From Gordonia sp. (in: high G+C Gram-positive bacteria) (lineage in GTDB: Bacteria; Actinomycetota; Actinomycetes; Mycobacteriales; Mycobacteriaceae): a DNA stretch of 5,256 bases. Each line of letters begins with the position of its first letter. The stretch's first letter is position 1. The DNA is taken from NCBI GenBank assembly GCA_030152405.1, contig JASLJL010000204.1:1-5256 (forward strand), read 5' to 3'. A program made the translations under genes and the position numbers. Positions 1 through 5,256 of this stretch are shown one piece after another. The notes under the pieces were generated by a model that was not told the origin of the DNA, ran no database searches, and saw only the letters and a program-made list of their open reading frames with translations.

Positions 1-54
1 GTGTTACGTCACGGACGACGTGTTACAGGTTAGTCGCATGGCGGGCCGAACGGT

Positions 55-68
55 GTGGCGTCCGCCAC
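55..68. repeat. Perfect 6+6 bp palindrome upstream of the RDD gene promoter
   Basis: GTGGCG, two bases (TC), then CGCCAC forms a perfect dyad. It can be widened by GG/CC on the outside if one bulged T is allowed. It ends five bases before the proposed -35 box of the RDD gene. A two-base loop is too tight for a good RNA hairpin, so an operator-like DNA site is more plausible than a terminator. No regulator can be named, and a chance GC-rich dyad is quite possible. Confidence 0.25.
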
Positions 69-73
69 CGAAC

Positions 74-101
74 TTGGTCTCGGGGGGCCGCTGACTACGA
101 T
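74..101 (+). promoter_or_regulatory. Probable promoter of the RDD gene giving a leaderless mRNA
   Basis: A TACGAT hexamer at 96-101 fits the actinobacterial -10 pattern TANNNT. It is preceded after 16 bases by TTGGTC at 74-79, a weak -35 box sharing TTG with the consensus. Transcription would start about seven bases after the -10 box, on or next to the A of the ATG at 108, giving a leaderless transcript. The only purine-rich stretch before the ATG (GAGG, 103-106) is one base away, too close to act as a normal ribosome binding site. This supports the leaderless reading. Position inferred from motifs only. Confidence 0.5.
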
Positions 102-107
102 AGAGGC

Positions 108-668
108 ATGACTTCACGCCGCGACTCCGGATCCACACGACGTGCCGCCGGGACGTGGCTGTCGGGACCGCAGCTGCCCGGTGCGGAGAACAACCGATTC
201 CGCGGCGAGGATCTCGGACTTCCCGAATCGGGCGCGGGTGCGCTCGCATCGGGCTGGCAGCGACTCGTCGGAATCATCGCGGATTGGCTGATCGCAGGCG
301 GTATCGCGATCGGAATCGTCGGGGTCCGCGGTCCGGAGGGGATGGCGAGCGGGTTCGAGATGACGATGCGCGCGGCGTCCCCGGTCCAGCTGATCGTGTG
401 GTTCGTGATGGGTCTCGTCGCGGTCACGCTGTTCGGATTCACTCCCGGTCAATATCTCGCGGGCATGCGCGTCGCGCGCATCGACTACGGCGCCGAGCGC
501 AACGCCGCCGAGGCCGCCGGCACGCAGCCGCGTGCAGCCGTCGGATTCGTGCGAGCGCTGGTCCGACAGGTGATCGTCCTCTTCGTCGTGCCCGCCCTCA
601 TCGCGGACCTGAACGGCCGGAGCATGCACGACCGCGCCACGGGGACAGCGCTCGTCCGCACTCGCTGA
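108..668 (+). CDS. RDD-family small integral membrane protein
   Basis: This 186-residue membrane protein has no known enzymatic function. RDD domains are small multi-helix membrane modules named after conserved Arg-Asp-Asp residues. The soluble N-terminus (about 1-48) contains GTWLSGPQLPG and DLGLPESG. The domain opens with W50-Q-R52-L...D59, giving the R and first D. Three hydrophobic segments lie at about 53-73, 93-111 and 150-166, and the domain ends with H174-D175-RATGT, giving the last D. The motif TPGQYLAGMRV (112-122) is also typical of the family. The N-terminal pattern recalls from memory the mycobacterial protein encoded next to glnA (Rv2219A type). Here the downstream position holds a convergent regulator instead. 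The ATG at 108 is chosen because a -10 box sits seven bases upstream. Family assignment is firm, role unknown. Confidence 0.88.
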   Translation: MTSRRDSGSTRRAAGTWLSGPQLPGAENNRFRGEDLGLPESGAGALASGWQRLVGIIADWLIAGGIAIGIVGVRGPEGMASGFEMTMRAASPVQLIVWFVMGLVAVTLFGFTPGQYLAGMRVARIDYGAERNAAEAAGTQPRAAVGFVRALVRQVIVLFVVPALIADLNGRSMHDRATGTALVRTR

Positions 669-683
669 CCCGTCGATCTTCTC

Positions 684-734
684 GAACGTCGGCACTGTAC
701 ACCGCGCTATGTGCGGCGGGGAGTGCCGACGTTC
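684..734. terminator. Probable bidirectional terminator between convergent genes (nested hairpin)
   Basis: GAACGTCGGCACT (684-696) is repeated as a perfect inverted copy at 722-734. The 25-base loop holds a second hairpin: CCGCGC (702-707) pairs with GTGCGG (711-716) through five Watson-Crick pairs and one G-U pair around TAT. The element fills the gap between the RDD stop codon (666-668) and the TetR stop codon (736-738, minus strand), where a shared terminator is expected. There is no T-tract on either side, which is common for actinobacterial terminators. The arms are too long and exact to be chance. The terminator role is inferred from placement. Confidence 0.7.
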
Positions 735-735
735 T

Positions 736-1380
736 TCACGTCGCGGGATCGACGACGCCGATCAGCGCCGCGACGGTCGTCAGGATGGTGATCGCCGGCT
801 CGACCGACACGCGCGGATCGATCGCGCGCTGCACACTGAGCCCGATGCCGGTGCTCAGAATCAGGTCGGCGATGTCGTGCGGTGAACCGAACGCGTCGCT
901 GAGAGCCAGTGAATCGCCGAACACTCGGGCCAACTGCGCCGCGATCGTCTCGCTGACCTCATAGCGGAGAGTCGCGATGGCCTCCTTCACGTCCGGATTG
1001 CTGCGGGCGAGTGCGGCGTACTCGAATTCGAGCATCGTCCACTCCATGTCGCCCAGGGACCGCCGAAGCCAGTCGGCGAGACCGTCGACGAACTGCACCG
1101 GGTCGACGTCACCGTCACCGGGCGCCAGATCGGCGACTTCTGCCATCTTCTCGTCGTGTATGTCGACGAGAACTGCACGGCAGAGTGTCGGCTTGTCCTT
1201 GAAATTCGAGTAGACCGCGCCCTTGGAATAGCCTGCGGACTCCGCGATCGCGTCGAGGCTGGTCGCGGCGTACCCGTCCCGGAGGAACGCGGTCCGCGCA
1301 GTGGTCAGAAGGTCGGAGACGGTCTTGGCTCGTCGGTCCGATCGGCTCAGTCGCGCGTTCTCCGGTGGCATGGGATTCAT
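736..1380 (-). CDS. TetR/AcrR-family transcriptional repressor
   Basis: A 214-residue one-component regulator of normal TetR length. The N-terminal helix-turn-helix covers about residues 19-66: TVSDLLTTARTAFLRDGY, then TSLDAIAESAGYSKGAVYSNFKDK with recognition-helix residues around S52-K-G-A-V-Y-S-N-F60. The remainder (about 75-214) is an all-helical ligand-binding and dimerisation domain with no recognisable ligand signature. The start ATG at 1380 is chosen because it begins just before the DNA-binding domain; the ATG at 1371 would also work. The open frame continues far upstream, but there it lies antisense to the dehydrogenase. No clear ribosome binding site is seen. It is divergent from the catabolic operon across a 61-bp gap holding two palindromes, so it probably represses both itself and the operon until a pathway compound binds. 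Family certain; ligand unknown. Confidence 0.93.
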   Translation of the reverse strand: MNPMPPENARLSRSDRRAKTVSDLLTTARTAFLRDGYAATSLDAIAESAGYSKGAVYSNFKDKPTLCRAVLVDIHDEKMAEVADLAPGDGDVDPVQFVDGLADWLRRSLGDMEWTMLEFEYAALARSNPDVKEAIATLRYEVSETIAAQLARVFGDSLALSDAFGSPHDIADLILSTGIGLSVQRAIDPRVSVEPAITILTTVAALIGVVDPAT

Positions 1381-1392
1381 CGTAGCGTCTGC

Positions 1393-1422
1393 ATACCAAA
1401 GGTATTGACATACTGACGGTAT
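1393..1422. promoter_or_regulatory. Tandem-palindrome operator, likely bound by the divergent TetR repressor
   Basis: Two 13-bp dyads lie in tandem: ATACCAAAGGTAT (1393-1405, perfect 5-bp arms) and ATACTGACGGTAT (1410-1422, 4-bp arms). Their centres are 17 bp apart. The four half-sites start at 1393, 1401, 1410 and 1418, an almost even 8/9/8 spacing. The block is A+T-rich against its surroundings and covers the proposed promoters of both divergent genes. The layout suits two TetR dimers bound side by side, as known for some members of the family. The dyads are visible; which protein binds them is inferred. Confidence 0.72.
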
Positions 1423-1427
1423 TTGAA
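1399..1427 (-). promoter_or_regulatory. Possible promoter of the tetR gene
   Basis: On the minus strand TTCAAA (1427-1422) and TACCTT (1404-1399) lie 17 bases apart and serve as -35 and -10 candidates. They would give a start near 1392 and a 12-base leader before the ATG at 1380. The -10 box lies inside the left palindrome and the -35 box touches the right one, as expected for autorepression. The hexamers are only moderate matches. Confidence 0.38.
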
Positions 1428-1434
1428 CGATGAT
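1405..1434 (+). promoter_or_regulatory. Probable operon promoter with perfect TTGACA -35 box
   Basis: TTGACA (1405-1410) matches the -35 consensus exactly and sits between the two palindromes, sharing its first and last bases with them. Eighteen bases downstream is GATGAT (1429-1434), a 4-of-6 match to the -10 box. The start would fall at about 1441, next to the ATG at 1442, so the mRNA may be leaderless. Repressor on either palindrome would block the -35 region. The -35 box is striking; the -10 choice is less certain. Confidence 0.55.
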
Positions 1435-1441
1435 CGTCTGC

Positions 1442-2335
1442 ATGTTGAAGCTGTCGTTCCTCACCTCGTCCAATCCGCCGATCGAGGCCGCTAGCGCCGT
1501 CGTGGTCATCACCGGCGGTGCGCGCGGCATCGGCGCCGCGACCGCCGAACTCTTCGCGCGCCGCGGAGCGCAGGTGTGGATCGGCGACGTGGACGCCGAC
1601 GTCGCCGAGCAGACCGCGGCGAGGCTCGGAATCAGGTCGGCACCTCTCGACGTCACCTCCCGAACCTCGTGGGCCGCGTTCGTCGAGACGGTCGTCGGTG
1701 AGGCCGGACGCATCGATGTTCTGGTCAACAACGCGGGGGTGATGCCGGTCGGCCCGTTCGAGGACGAATCGGATGCCACGACCGACCTGATGCTCGACGT
1801 GAACGTCCGCGGAATGCTGCTGGGCATGCGGAGTGTGCTGCCCCTGATGCGTGAGGCTGGAGCCGGCCACATCGTGAACGTCGCATCGCTCGCCGGAATG
1901 ATCCCGTTGCCGGGGATGGTGACCTACAACGCGAGCAAGTTCGCAGCGCTCGGCGCCTCGCTCGCCGCACGGCGCGAATACGACGGAACAGGGGTGACGA
2001 TCTCGGCGATTCTGCCGTCGGCGGTCCGGACCGAGCTCGCGTCCGGCGCGAAGCTCGGGGGCGTCCTGCCGACAGTCGATCCCGAGGACGTCGCGAGCGC
2101 CGTGCTGCGCACGCTGAAGACCCGGGCGGCGCGCACGTCCGTCCCAGGGTGGATCGCGCCGGCGTGGACGCTGGTGGATGCGTTCGTGCCCGAGTTCGTG
2201 GAGCGGATCGGGCGCCGGTTCGCAGGGGAGCGGCAGGCGATGGGGCTGGATGCGGAGGAGCGTCGCGCCTACCTCGACCGCCTCGATCGCCAAACCCGTG
2301 ACCACGCCGTCGACACCTCGGAGGCACGCGCATGA
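1442..2335 (+). CDS. Short-chain dehydrogenase/reductase (classical SDR, probably NAD-dependent)
   Basis: A 297-residue cytosolic oxidoreductase expected to interconvert an alcohol and a ketone. Motifs in order: dinucleotide-binding TGGARGIG (24-31); D49 after the second strand (WIGDVD), which usually favours NAD over NADP; NNAG (96-99); N121 in LDVNVRG; and the catalytic set S149, Y162 and K166 (YNASK). The C-terminal stretch (about 220-297) is longer than in a minimal SDR and rich in Arg/Glu. The overall sequence recalls the actinobacterial PRK07825-type SDR group from memory. An ATG at 1430 would add four residues, but it lies in the proposed -10 box, so 1442 is preferred; neither has a clear ribosome binding site. 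It is first in the operon and overlaps the patatin gene by 4 bases. A role making the ketone for the monooxygenase is inferred. Family certain, substrate unknown. Confidence 0.94.
   Translation: MLKLSFLTSSNPPIEAASAVVVITGGARGIGAATAELFARRGAQVWIGDVDADVAEQTAARLGIRSAPLDVTSRTSWAAFVETVVGEAGRIDVLVNNAGVMPVGPFEDESDATTDLMLDVNVRGMLLGMRSVLPLMREAGAGHIVNVASLAGMIPLPGMVTYNASKFAALGASLAARREYDGTGVTISAILPSAVRTELASGAKLGGVLPTVDPEDVASAVLRTLKTRAARTSVPGWIAPAWTLVDAFVPEFVERIGRRFAGERQAMGLDAEERRAYLDRLDRQTRDHAVDTSEARA
2320..2324 (+). promoter_or_regulatory. Ribosome binding site of the patatin gene
   Basis: GGAGG, seven bases before the ATG at 2332, lies inside the last codons of the dehydrogenase gene. It is the clearest Shine-Dalgarno site in the window. 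It fixes the patatin start and implies independent initiation as well as coupling through the overlap. Confidence 0.7.
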
Positions 2336-3264
2336 CCCGCACCGCACTAGTCATCGGCTGCGGCGGCACCATCGGGGGCGCGTGGACGATCGCCGCGCTG
2401 GCTCACCTCGTCGAGCAGACCGGCTGGGATCCGGCCGATGCATCGATTCTGCAGGGGACGTCGGCGGGTTCGGAGATCGTCACGATGCTGGCGGGCGGTC
2501 ACACGGTCGCCGACCTCGTCGCCATGCAGCAGGGCAATCCGCCGAACGCCGTCCTCTGCAGTCACCTCGCCGACTGCCCGCCGTCGCTGCCGCGGGTCCC
2601 CGCGCCGACGCTGCCCGACCTGTCGGCGGTCCGCGCGGGCGGCCCGGGGCATTCGCGTCTCACCGGCATCGCGCCGCGGGGGCGTGGCGATGCGGCGTGG
2701 TTGCAGCGTCTCGCCGACGCGTCCACCGGCGGTCGTGAGTGGTTCGAACGCGACGGTGTCCGCCTGGTCGCCTACCGTCCCGCTGACGGACAGCGCGTGG
2801 CCTTCGGCGCGCCGGGTGCGCCCGAGGCGACCGCGGGACAGGCCTTGCGTGCCTCGTGGGCCATTCCCGGATGGATGCCTCCCGTCGAGATCGACGGACG
2901 CACCTACGTCGACGGCGGCGCGGCGTCCACCGCGTCGCTCGATCTCGTCGGGCCCGACGACGCCGACCTGATCTACCTGCTCGCGCCGATGGCGTCGGCG
3001 GGATCGGTCACCGCGCCCGGAATCGGCGGCATCGCGGAACGACTCCTTCTGCGTAAGCCGATGTCGGCGGTCCTGTGGCGCGAAGTCGACGAAGTTCGAG
3101 CGCGGGGAACCGAGGTCGTCGTCGTGACGCCGGACGCCGCGGACCTCAGAGGCCTCGGCGCGAACTTCATGAACCGCGCCAAGCGTGCGGAGGCGTTCGA
3201 CGCGTCGATGGTGACCGCAGGCGATTCGGTGCGGCGCGCCCTCGCGAACGGTGGCGCGGCATGA
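2332..3264 (+). CDS. Patatin-like serine hydrolase (phospholipase/esterase family)
   Basis: A 310-residue patatin-fold acyl hydrolase, a family that cleaves ester bonds in lipids and related acyl esters with a Ser-Asp dyad. The glycine-rich oxyanion loop is G9-C-G-G-T-I-G-G16. The nucleophile elbow is G42-T-S44-A-G46 (GxSxG). The catalytic aspartate is D194 in YVDGGAAS (DGG box). All three elements are present in the usual order and spacing, so it should be active. No signal peptide or membrane segment is visible, suggesting a cytosolic enzyme. A Pro/Arg-rich stretch (about 80-125) between the elbow and the Asp looks like a poorly conserved lid or loop. The gene overlaps both neighbours by ATGA, placing it directly between dehydrogenase and monooxygenase. 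Hydrolysis of the ester made by the monooxygenase, or release of substrate from an acyl store, is inferred. Family certain. Confidence 0.92.
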   Translation: MTRTALVIGCGGTIGGAWTIAALAHLVEQTGWDPADASILQGTSAGSEIVTMLAGGHTVADLVAMQQGNPPNAVLCSHLADCPPSLPRVPAPTLPDLSAVRAGGPGHSRLTGIAPRGRGDAAWLQRLADASTGGREWFERDGVRLVAYRPADGQRVAFGAPGAPEATAGQALRASWAIPGWMPPVEIDGRTYVDGGAASTASLDLVGPDDADLIYLLAPMASAGSVTAPGIGGIAERLLLRKPMSAVLWREVDEVRARGTEVVVVTPDAADLRGLGANFMNRAKRAEAFDASMVTAGDSVRRALANGGAA

Positions 3265-4742
3265 GCGCACGACGTGAACCGCGAATCGTCGTCATCGGTG
3301 CGGGCGTCGCGGGCATCACGACGGCACACCATCTCGATCGTGCGGGATTCACCGACTTCGTCGTCCTGGAGAAGGGATCCGACGTCGGCGGCGTCTGGTA
3401 CTGGAATCACTACCCGGGCCTGACCTGCGACGTCCCGTCGGAGATCTACCAGTTCGCGTTCGCACCCAAGCCGGACTGGTCGCGGATCTGGGCCACCGGG
3501 CCGGAGATCGCGCAGTATCACCGCGACGTCGTCGAGCGGTTCGGTCTCGTCGACCGCATCCGGCTCGACACCGAAGTGGTCTCGTCGGTCTTCGACGACA
3601 CGACAGGGGAGTGGACGGTCACGACTGCGGCGGGCGACGTGCACATCGCCGACTTCGTGATCTGCGCGACGGGCGTGCTCCACAATCCCGCGTACCCCGA
3701 CATCGACGGACTCGACTCGTTCGGCGGGCCGGTGGTGCACACGGCGCGGTGGGACGACGACCTCGTCACCGACGGCAAGCGCGTGGCTGTTCTCGGCACC
3801 GGGTCCACCGGTGTCCAGGTGGTGTCGGCTCTGCAGCCGCGCGCGGCGTCGGTCAGCCATTTCGTCCGATCGCCGCAATGGATCCTGTGGGCGCCGATGC
3901 AGTTGCCCGCGATCCCCGGGATCGCGACGTTGTTCGACAAGGTGCCCGCAGTGCAGAACGCGCTGCATTCGATCCTCCTCAAGGGAGCGGGCATCCTCGT
4001 GGACGTCGTCACGAAGCCGACGTGGCGGCGTCGAGCCGTCCAGCGGTACGCACATCTGTCGCTGACGGTGCAGGTGGGCGCGGGCAGGCTCCGCGATCAA
4101 TTGACGCCTGACTACCAGCCGCTCTGCAAGCGTCAAGTGCTGTCGGGGACGTATTACCGAGCGATCACCGCGCGCAACACCGAACTCGTCAGCGCGCCCA
4201 TCACGAAGGCGACGCCGACCGGACTCGTCACCGACGACGGCCGACACCACGACGTCGACGTGATCGTCCTGGCGACCGGTTTCCGAGCGCACGACTACAT
4301 GCGGCCGATGAACGTCGTCGGACGAGACGGTCTGACTCTCGACGAGGCGTGGCGCGACGGTCCGCGGGCGTACCGCATGACGGCGATCCCCGGGTTCCCG
4401 AATCTGTTCACCGTGCTCGGCCCCAACTCTCCGACCGGGTCGATCTCGTTGCAGCACTCGGCGTCGAAGACGGCCACGTACATCATCGCGTGGTTGGAGC
4501 GGTTCCGGTCCGGCGACGTCGATCGGATCGAGGTGACGGAGGAGGCGACCGCCGAGTTCAACGCACAGGTGGCGGAGGCGATGGAGCCGACCGTCTGGAA
4601 CACCGGTTGCAACTCCTGGTATCAGACCGGCTCCGGGATCGACCTGTGGCCGTTCGACCGTCGCACGCTCGACCGCATGCTCGCCGCACCGCAGGAGGAG
4701 CACTTCGACATCTCTCGGCTCGCCGAGGTCGACGCCGGATGA
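3261..4742 (+). CDS. Type I Baeyer-Villiger / flavin-containing monooxygenase
   Basis: A 493-residue FAD- and NADPH-dependent monooxygenase that inserts oxygen next to a ketone to give an ester or lactone. FAD-binding fold: GAGVAG (13-18) with acidic E37 at the end of the second strand. GGVWYWNHYPG (43-53) followed by CDVPS (56-60) is typical of the group. The Baeyer-Villiger fingerprint FxGxxxHxxxW[P/D] is present as F154...H160...W164-D165. The NADPH-binding motif is GTGSTG (179-184), and ATGF (338-341) is the usual C-terminal flavin contact. Length is close to the EthA/MymA-sized enzymes (about 490) and shorter than cyclohexanone or phenylacetone monooxygenase (about 540). The ATG at 3261 overlaps the patatin stop; upstream codons in frame lie inside the patatin gene and are rejected. 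S-oxidation of sulfides is possible as a side or main activity. Class firm, substrate unknown. Confidence 0.95.
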   Translation: MSARREPRIVVIGAGVAGITTAHHLDRAGFTDFVVLEKGSDVGGVWYWNHYPGLTCDVPSEIYQFAFAPKPDWSRIWATGPEIAQYHRDVVERFGLVDRIRLDTEVVSSVFDDTTGEWTVTTAAGDVHIADFVICATGVLHNPAYPDIDGLDSFGGPVVHTARWDDDLVTDGKRVAVLGTGSTGVQVVSALQPRAASVSHFVRSPQWILWAPMQLPAIPGIATLFDKVPAVQNALHSILLKGAGILVDVVTKPTWRRRAVQRYAHLSLTVQVGAGRLRDQLTPDYQPLCKRQVLSGTYYRAITARNTELVSAPITKATPTGLVTDDGRHHDVDVIVLATGFRAHDYMRPMNVVGRDGLTLDEAWRDGPRAYRMTAIPGFPNLFTVLGPNSPTGSISLQHSASKTATYIIAWLERFRSGDVDRIEVTEEATAEFNAQVAEAMEPTVWNTGCNSWYQTGSGIDLWPFDRRTLDRMLAAPQEEHFDISRLAEVDAG

Positions 4743-5256
4743 CGCGGCCGCTGTTCGACGCGCATCTGCACATCGTCGATCCGCGATTCCCCCTGATCGA
4801 GAACAACGGCTATCTGCCGCCCGCGTTCACGGCGTCCGACTACGCCCACCGCGTGGGTGGCCTGGGGGTCGAGGGCGGTGCGGTCGTCTCGGGTTCGTTT
4901 CAAGCGTTCGACCAGGCGTATCTTCTCGACGCGTTGGCGACCCTGCCCGGCGACTTCGTCGGCGTGACGCAGATTCCCGTCGACACCCCTGACGCGCGGA
5001 TCGTCGAGCTCGACGCTCACGGGGTCCGGGCGGTGAGGTTCAACGTGCGACGTGGAGGGTCGGCATCGCTCGACGAACTGGAAGGGTTGGCGCATCGTGT
5101 CCACGACCTCGTCGGCTGGCACTGCGAGCTCTACATCGACTCCAGGGATCTCGCCGTGCTCGCGCCGACCCTGCGCCGCCTGCCGGCGGTCAGCGTCGAT
5201 CACCTGGGACTCTCCGCCGCCGGTTTCGACGAGCTTCTCCGGCTCGTCGAGACCGG
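4739..5256 (+). CDS. LigI-like amidohydrolase / lactonase, 5' part (cut by window end)
   Basis: The first 172 codons of an amidohydrolase-superfamily TIM-barrel enzyme; the frame is open to the window end. It starts D7-A-H9-L-H11 (HxH after strand 1). GVRAVRFN (95-102), GWHCELYIDSRDL with Y132, and VDHLG with H155 line up from memory with matching blocks of 2-pyrone-4,6-dicarboxylate lactonase LigI and other COG3618 proteins. In LigI the corresponding Arg, Tyr and His residues bind the lactone. LigI works without a metal, while many relatives need one. About 100-130 C-terminal residues, including the catalytic Asp expected near strand 8, are missing. The ATG overlaps the monooxygenase stop (ATGA). 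As the neighbour of a lactone/ester-forming enzyme, opening of its product is the natural inference. Superfamily firm; lactonase activity moderate. Confidence 0.88.
   Translation, partial: MTRPLFDAHLHIVDPRFPLIENNGYLPPAFTASDYAHRVGGLGVEGGAVVSGSFQAFDQAYLLDALATLPGDFVGVTQIPVDTPDARIVELDAHGVRAVRFNVRRGGSASLDELEGLAHRVHDLVGWHCELYIDSRDLAVLAPTLRRLPAVSVDHLGLSAAGFDELLRLVET

Noticed and set aside
155..964. 269-codon plus-strand frame across the RDD gene, the terminator and part of tetR
   Set aside because: Arg-rich out-of-frame shadow of the RDD gene that passes through the inverted repeat and then antisense to tetR.
1381..1872. Upstream extension of the TetR frame (164 extra residues)
   Set aside because: It runs antisense through the dehydrogenase and across the palindromic promoter gap, while the TetR DNA-binding domain begins right after the ATG at 1380.
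1115..2347. 410-codon minus-strand open frame covering the SDR gene and part of tetR
   Set aside because: Low-complexity Arg/Gly/His composition without family motifs; it conflicts with two well-supported genes.
3075..3260. Upstream extension of the monooxygenase frame by 62 codons
   Set aside because: It overlaps the patatin C-terminal coding region, is Arg-rich, and the FAD motif already sits at the normal distance from the ATG at 3261.
3720..3755. Asp instead of Pro at the end of the Baeyer-Villiger fingerprint as a defect
   Set aside because: The accepted fingerprint allows Pro or Asp at this position, so the residue does not suggest loss of activity.
2973..4703. 576-codon open frame on the minus strand opposite the monooxygenase
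   Set aside because: Arg/His/Asp-rich translation with no domain motif. It is antisense to a gene with complete FAD, NADPH and fingerprint motifs, and such frames are common shadows at this G+C.
1381..4742. Identity with the mycobacterial mymA (virS-mymA-lipR-sadH) or ethR-ethA locus
   Set aside because: Monooxygenase, SDR and lipase-like functions recur, but the regulator family, gene order and hydrolase families differ from the mymA operon, and the ethR-ethA locus lacks the other enzymes, so no gene symbols were transferred.
4622..5203. 193-codon minus-strand frame opposite the amidohydrolase
   Set aside because: The plus strand carries the HxH, VRFN and VDHLG motifs and continues the operon with an ATGA overlap; the minus frame shows no motif.

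Overview
The window is about two-thirds G+C, with dense, co-oriented, overlapping genes, G/C-ending codons and likely leaderless starts. This points to an actinobacterium, probably of the Mycobacteriales (Gordonia/Rhodococcus/Williamsia type). The genus is a guess from composition and gene flavour, not an identification. No RNA genes, CRISPR arrays, insertion sequences or integration signs are visible.

Layout. Bases 1-107 are an intergenic region carrying a promoter for a small RDD-family membrane protein (108-668). This protein resembles the one encoded beside glutamine synthetase glnA in mycobacteria. A 13-bp perfect inverted repeat with a second hairpin inside its loop (684-734) lies between that gene and the convergent TetR-family repressor gene (736-1380, minus strand). 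The 61-bp gap from 1381 to 1441 separates the repressor from a rightward catabolic operon. It holds two tandem 13-bp ATAC...GTAT palindromes with a perfect TTGACA -35 box between them, so the repressor probably controls both its own gene and the operon.

The operon has four genes: a short-chain dehydrogenase/reductase (1442-2335), a patatin-like hydrolase (2332-3264), a type I Baeyer-Villiger/flavin monooxygenase (3261-4742), and the first 172 codons of a LigI/COG3618-type amidohydrolase or lactonase (4739 to the window end). All three junctions are 4-base ATGA overlaps, so the genes are almost certainly co-transcribed and translationally coupled.

How they may work together (inference). The dehydrogenase could oxidise an alcohol to a ketone, and the monooxygenase could insert oxygen to give an ester or lactone. 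The patatin and/or the LigI-like enzyme could then hydrolyse it to an acid or hydroxy-acid, with the TetR protein sensing a substrate or intermediate. Each enzyme family is well known. The combination of a patatin and a pyrone-dicarboxylate-lactonase-like enzyme around a Baeyer-Villiger monooxygenase is the most distinctive part, and its substrate cannot be read from the sequence.
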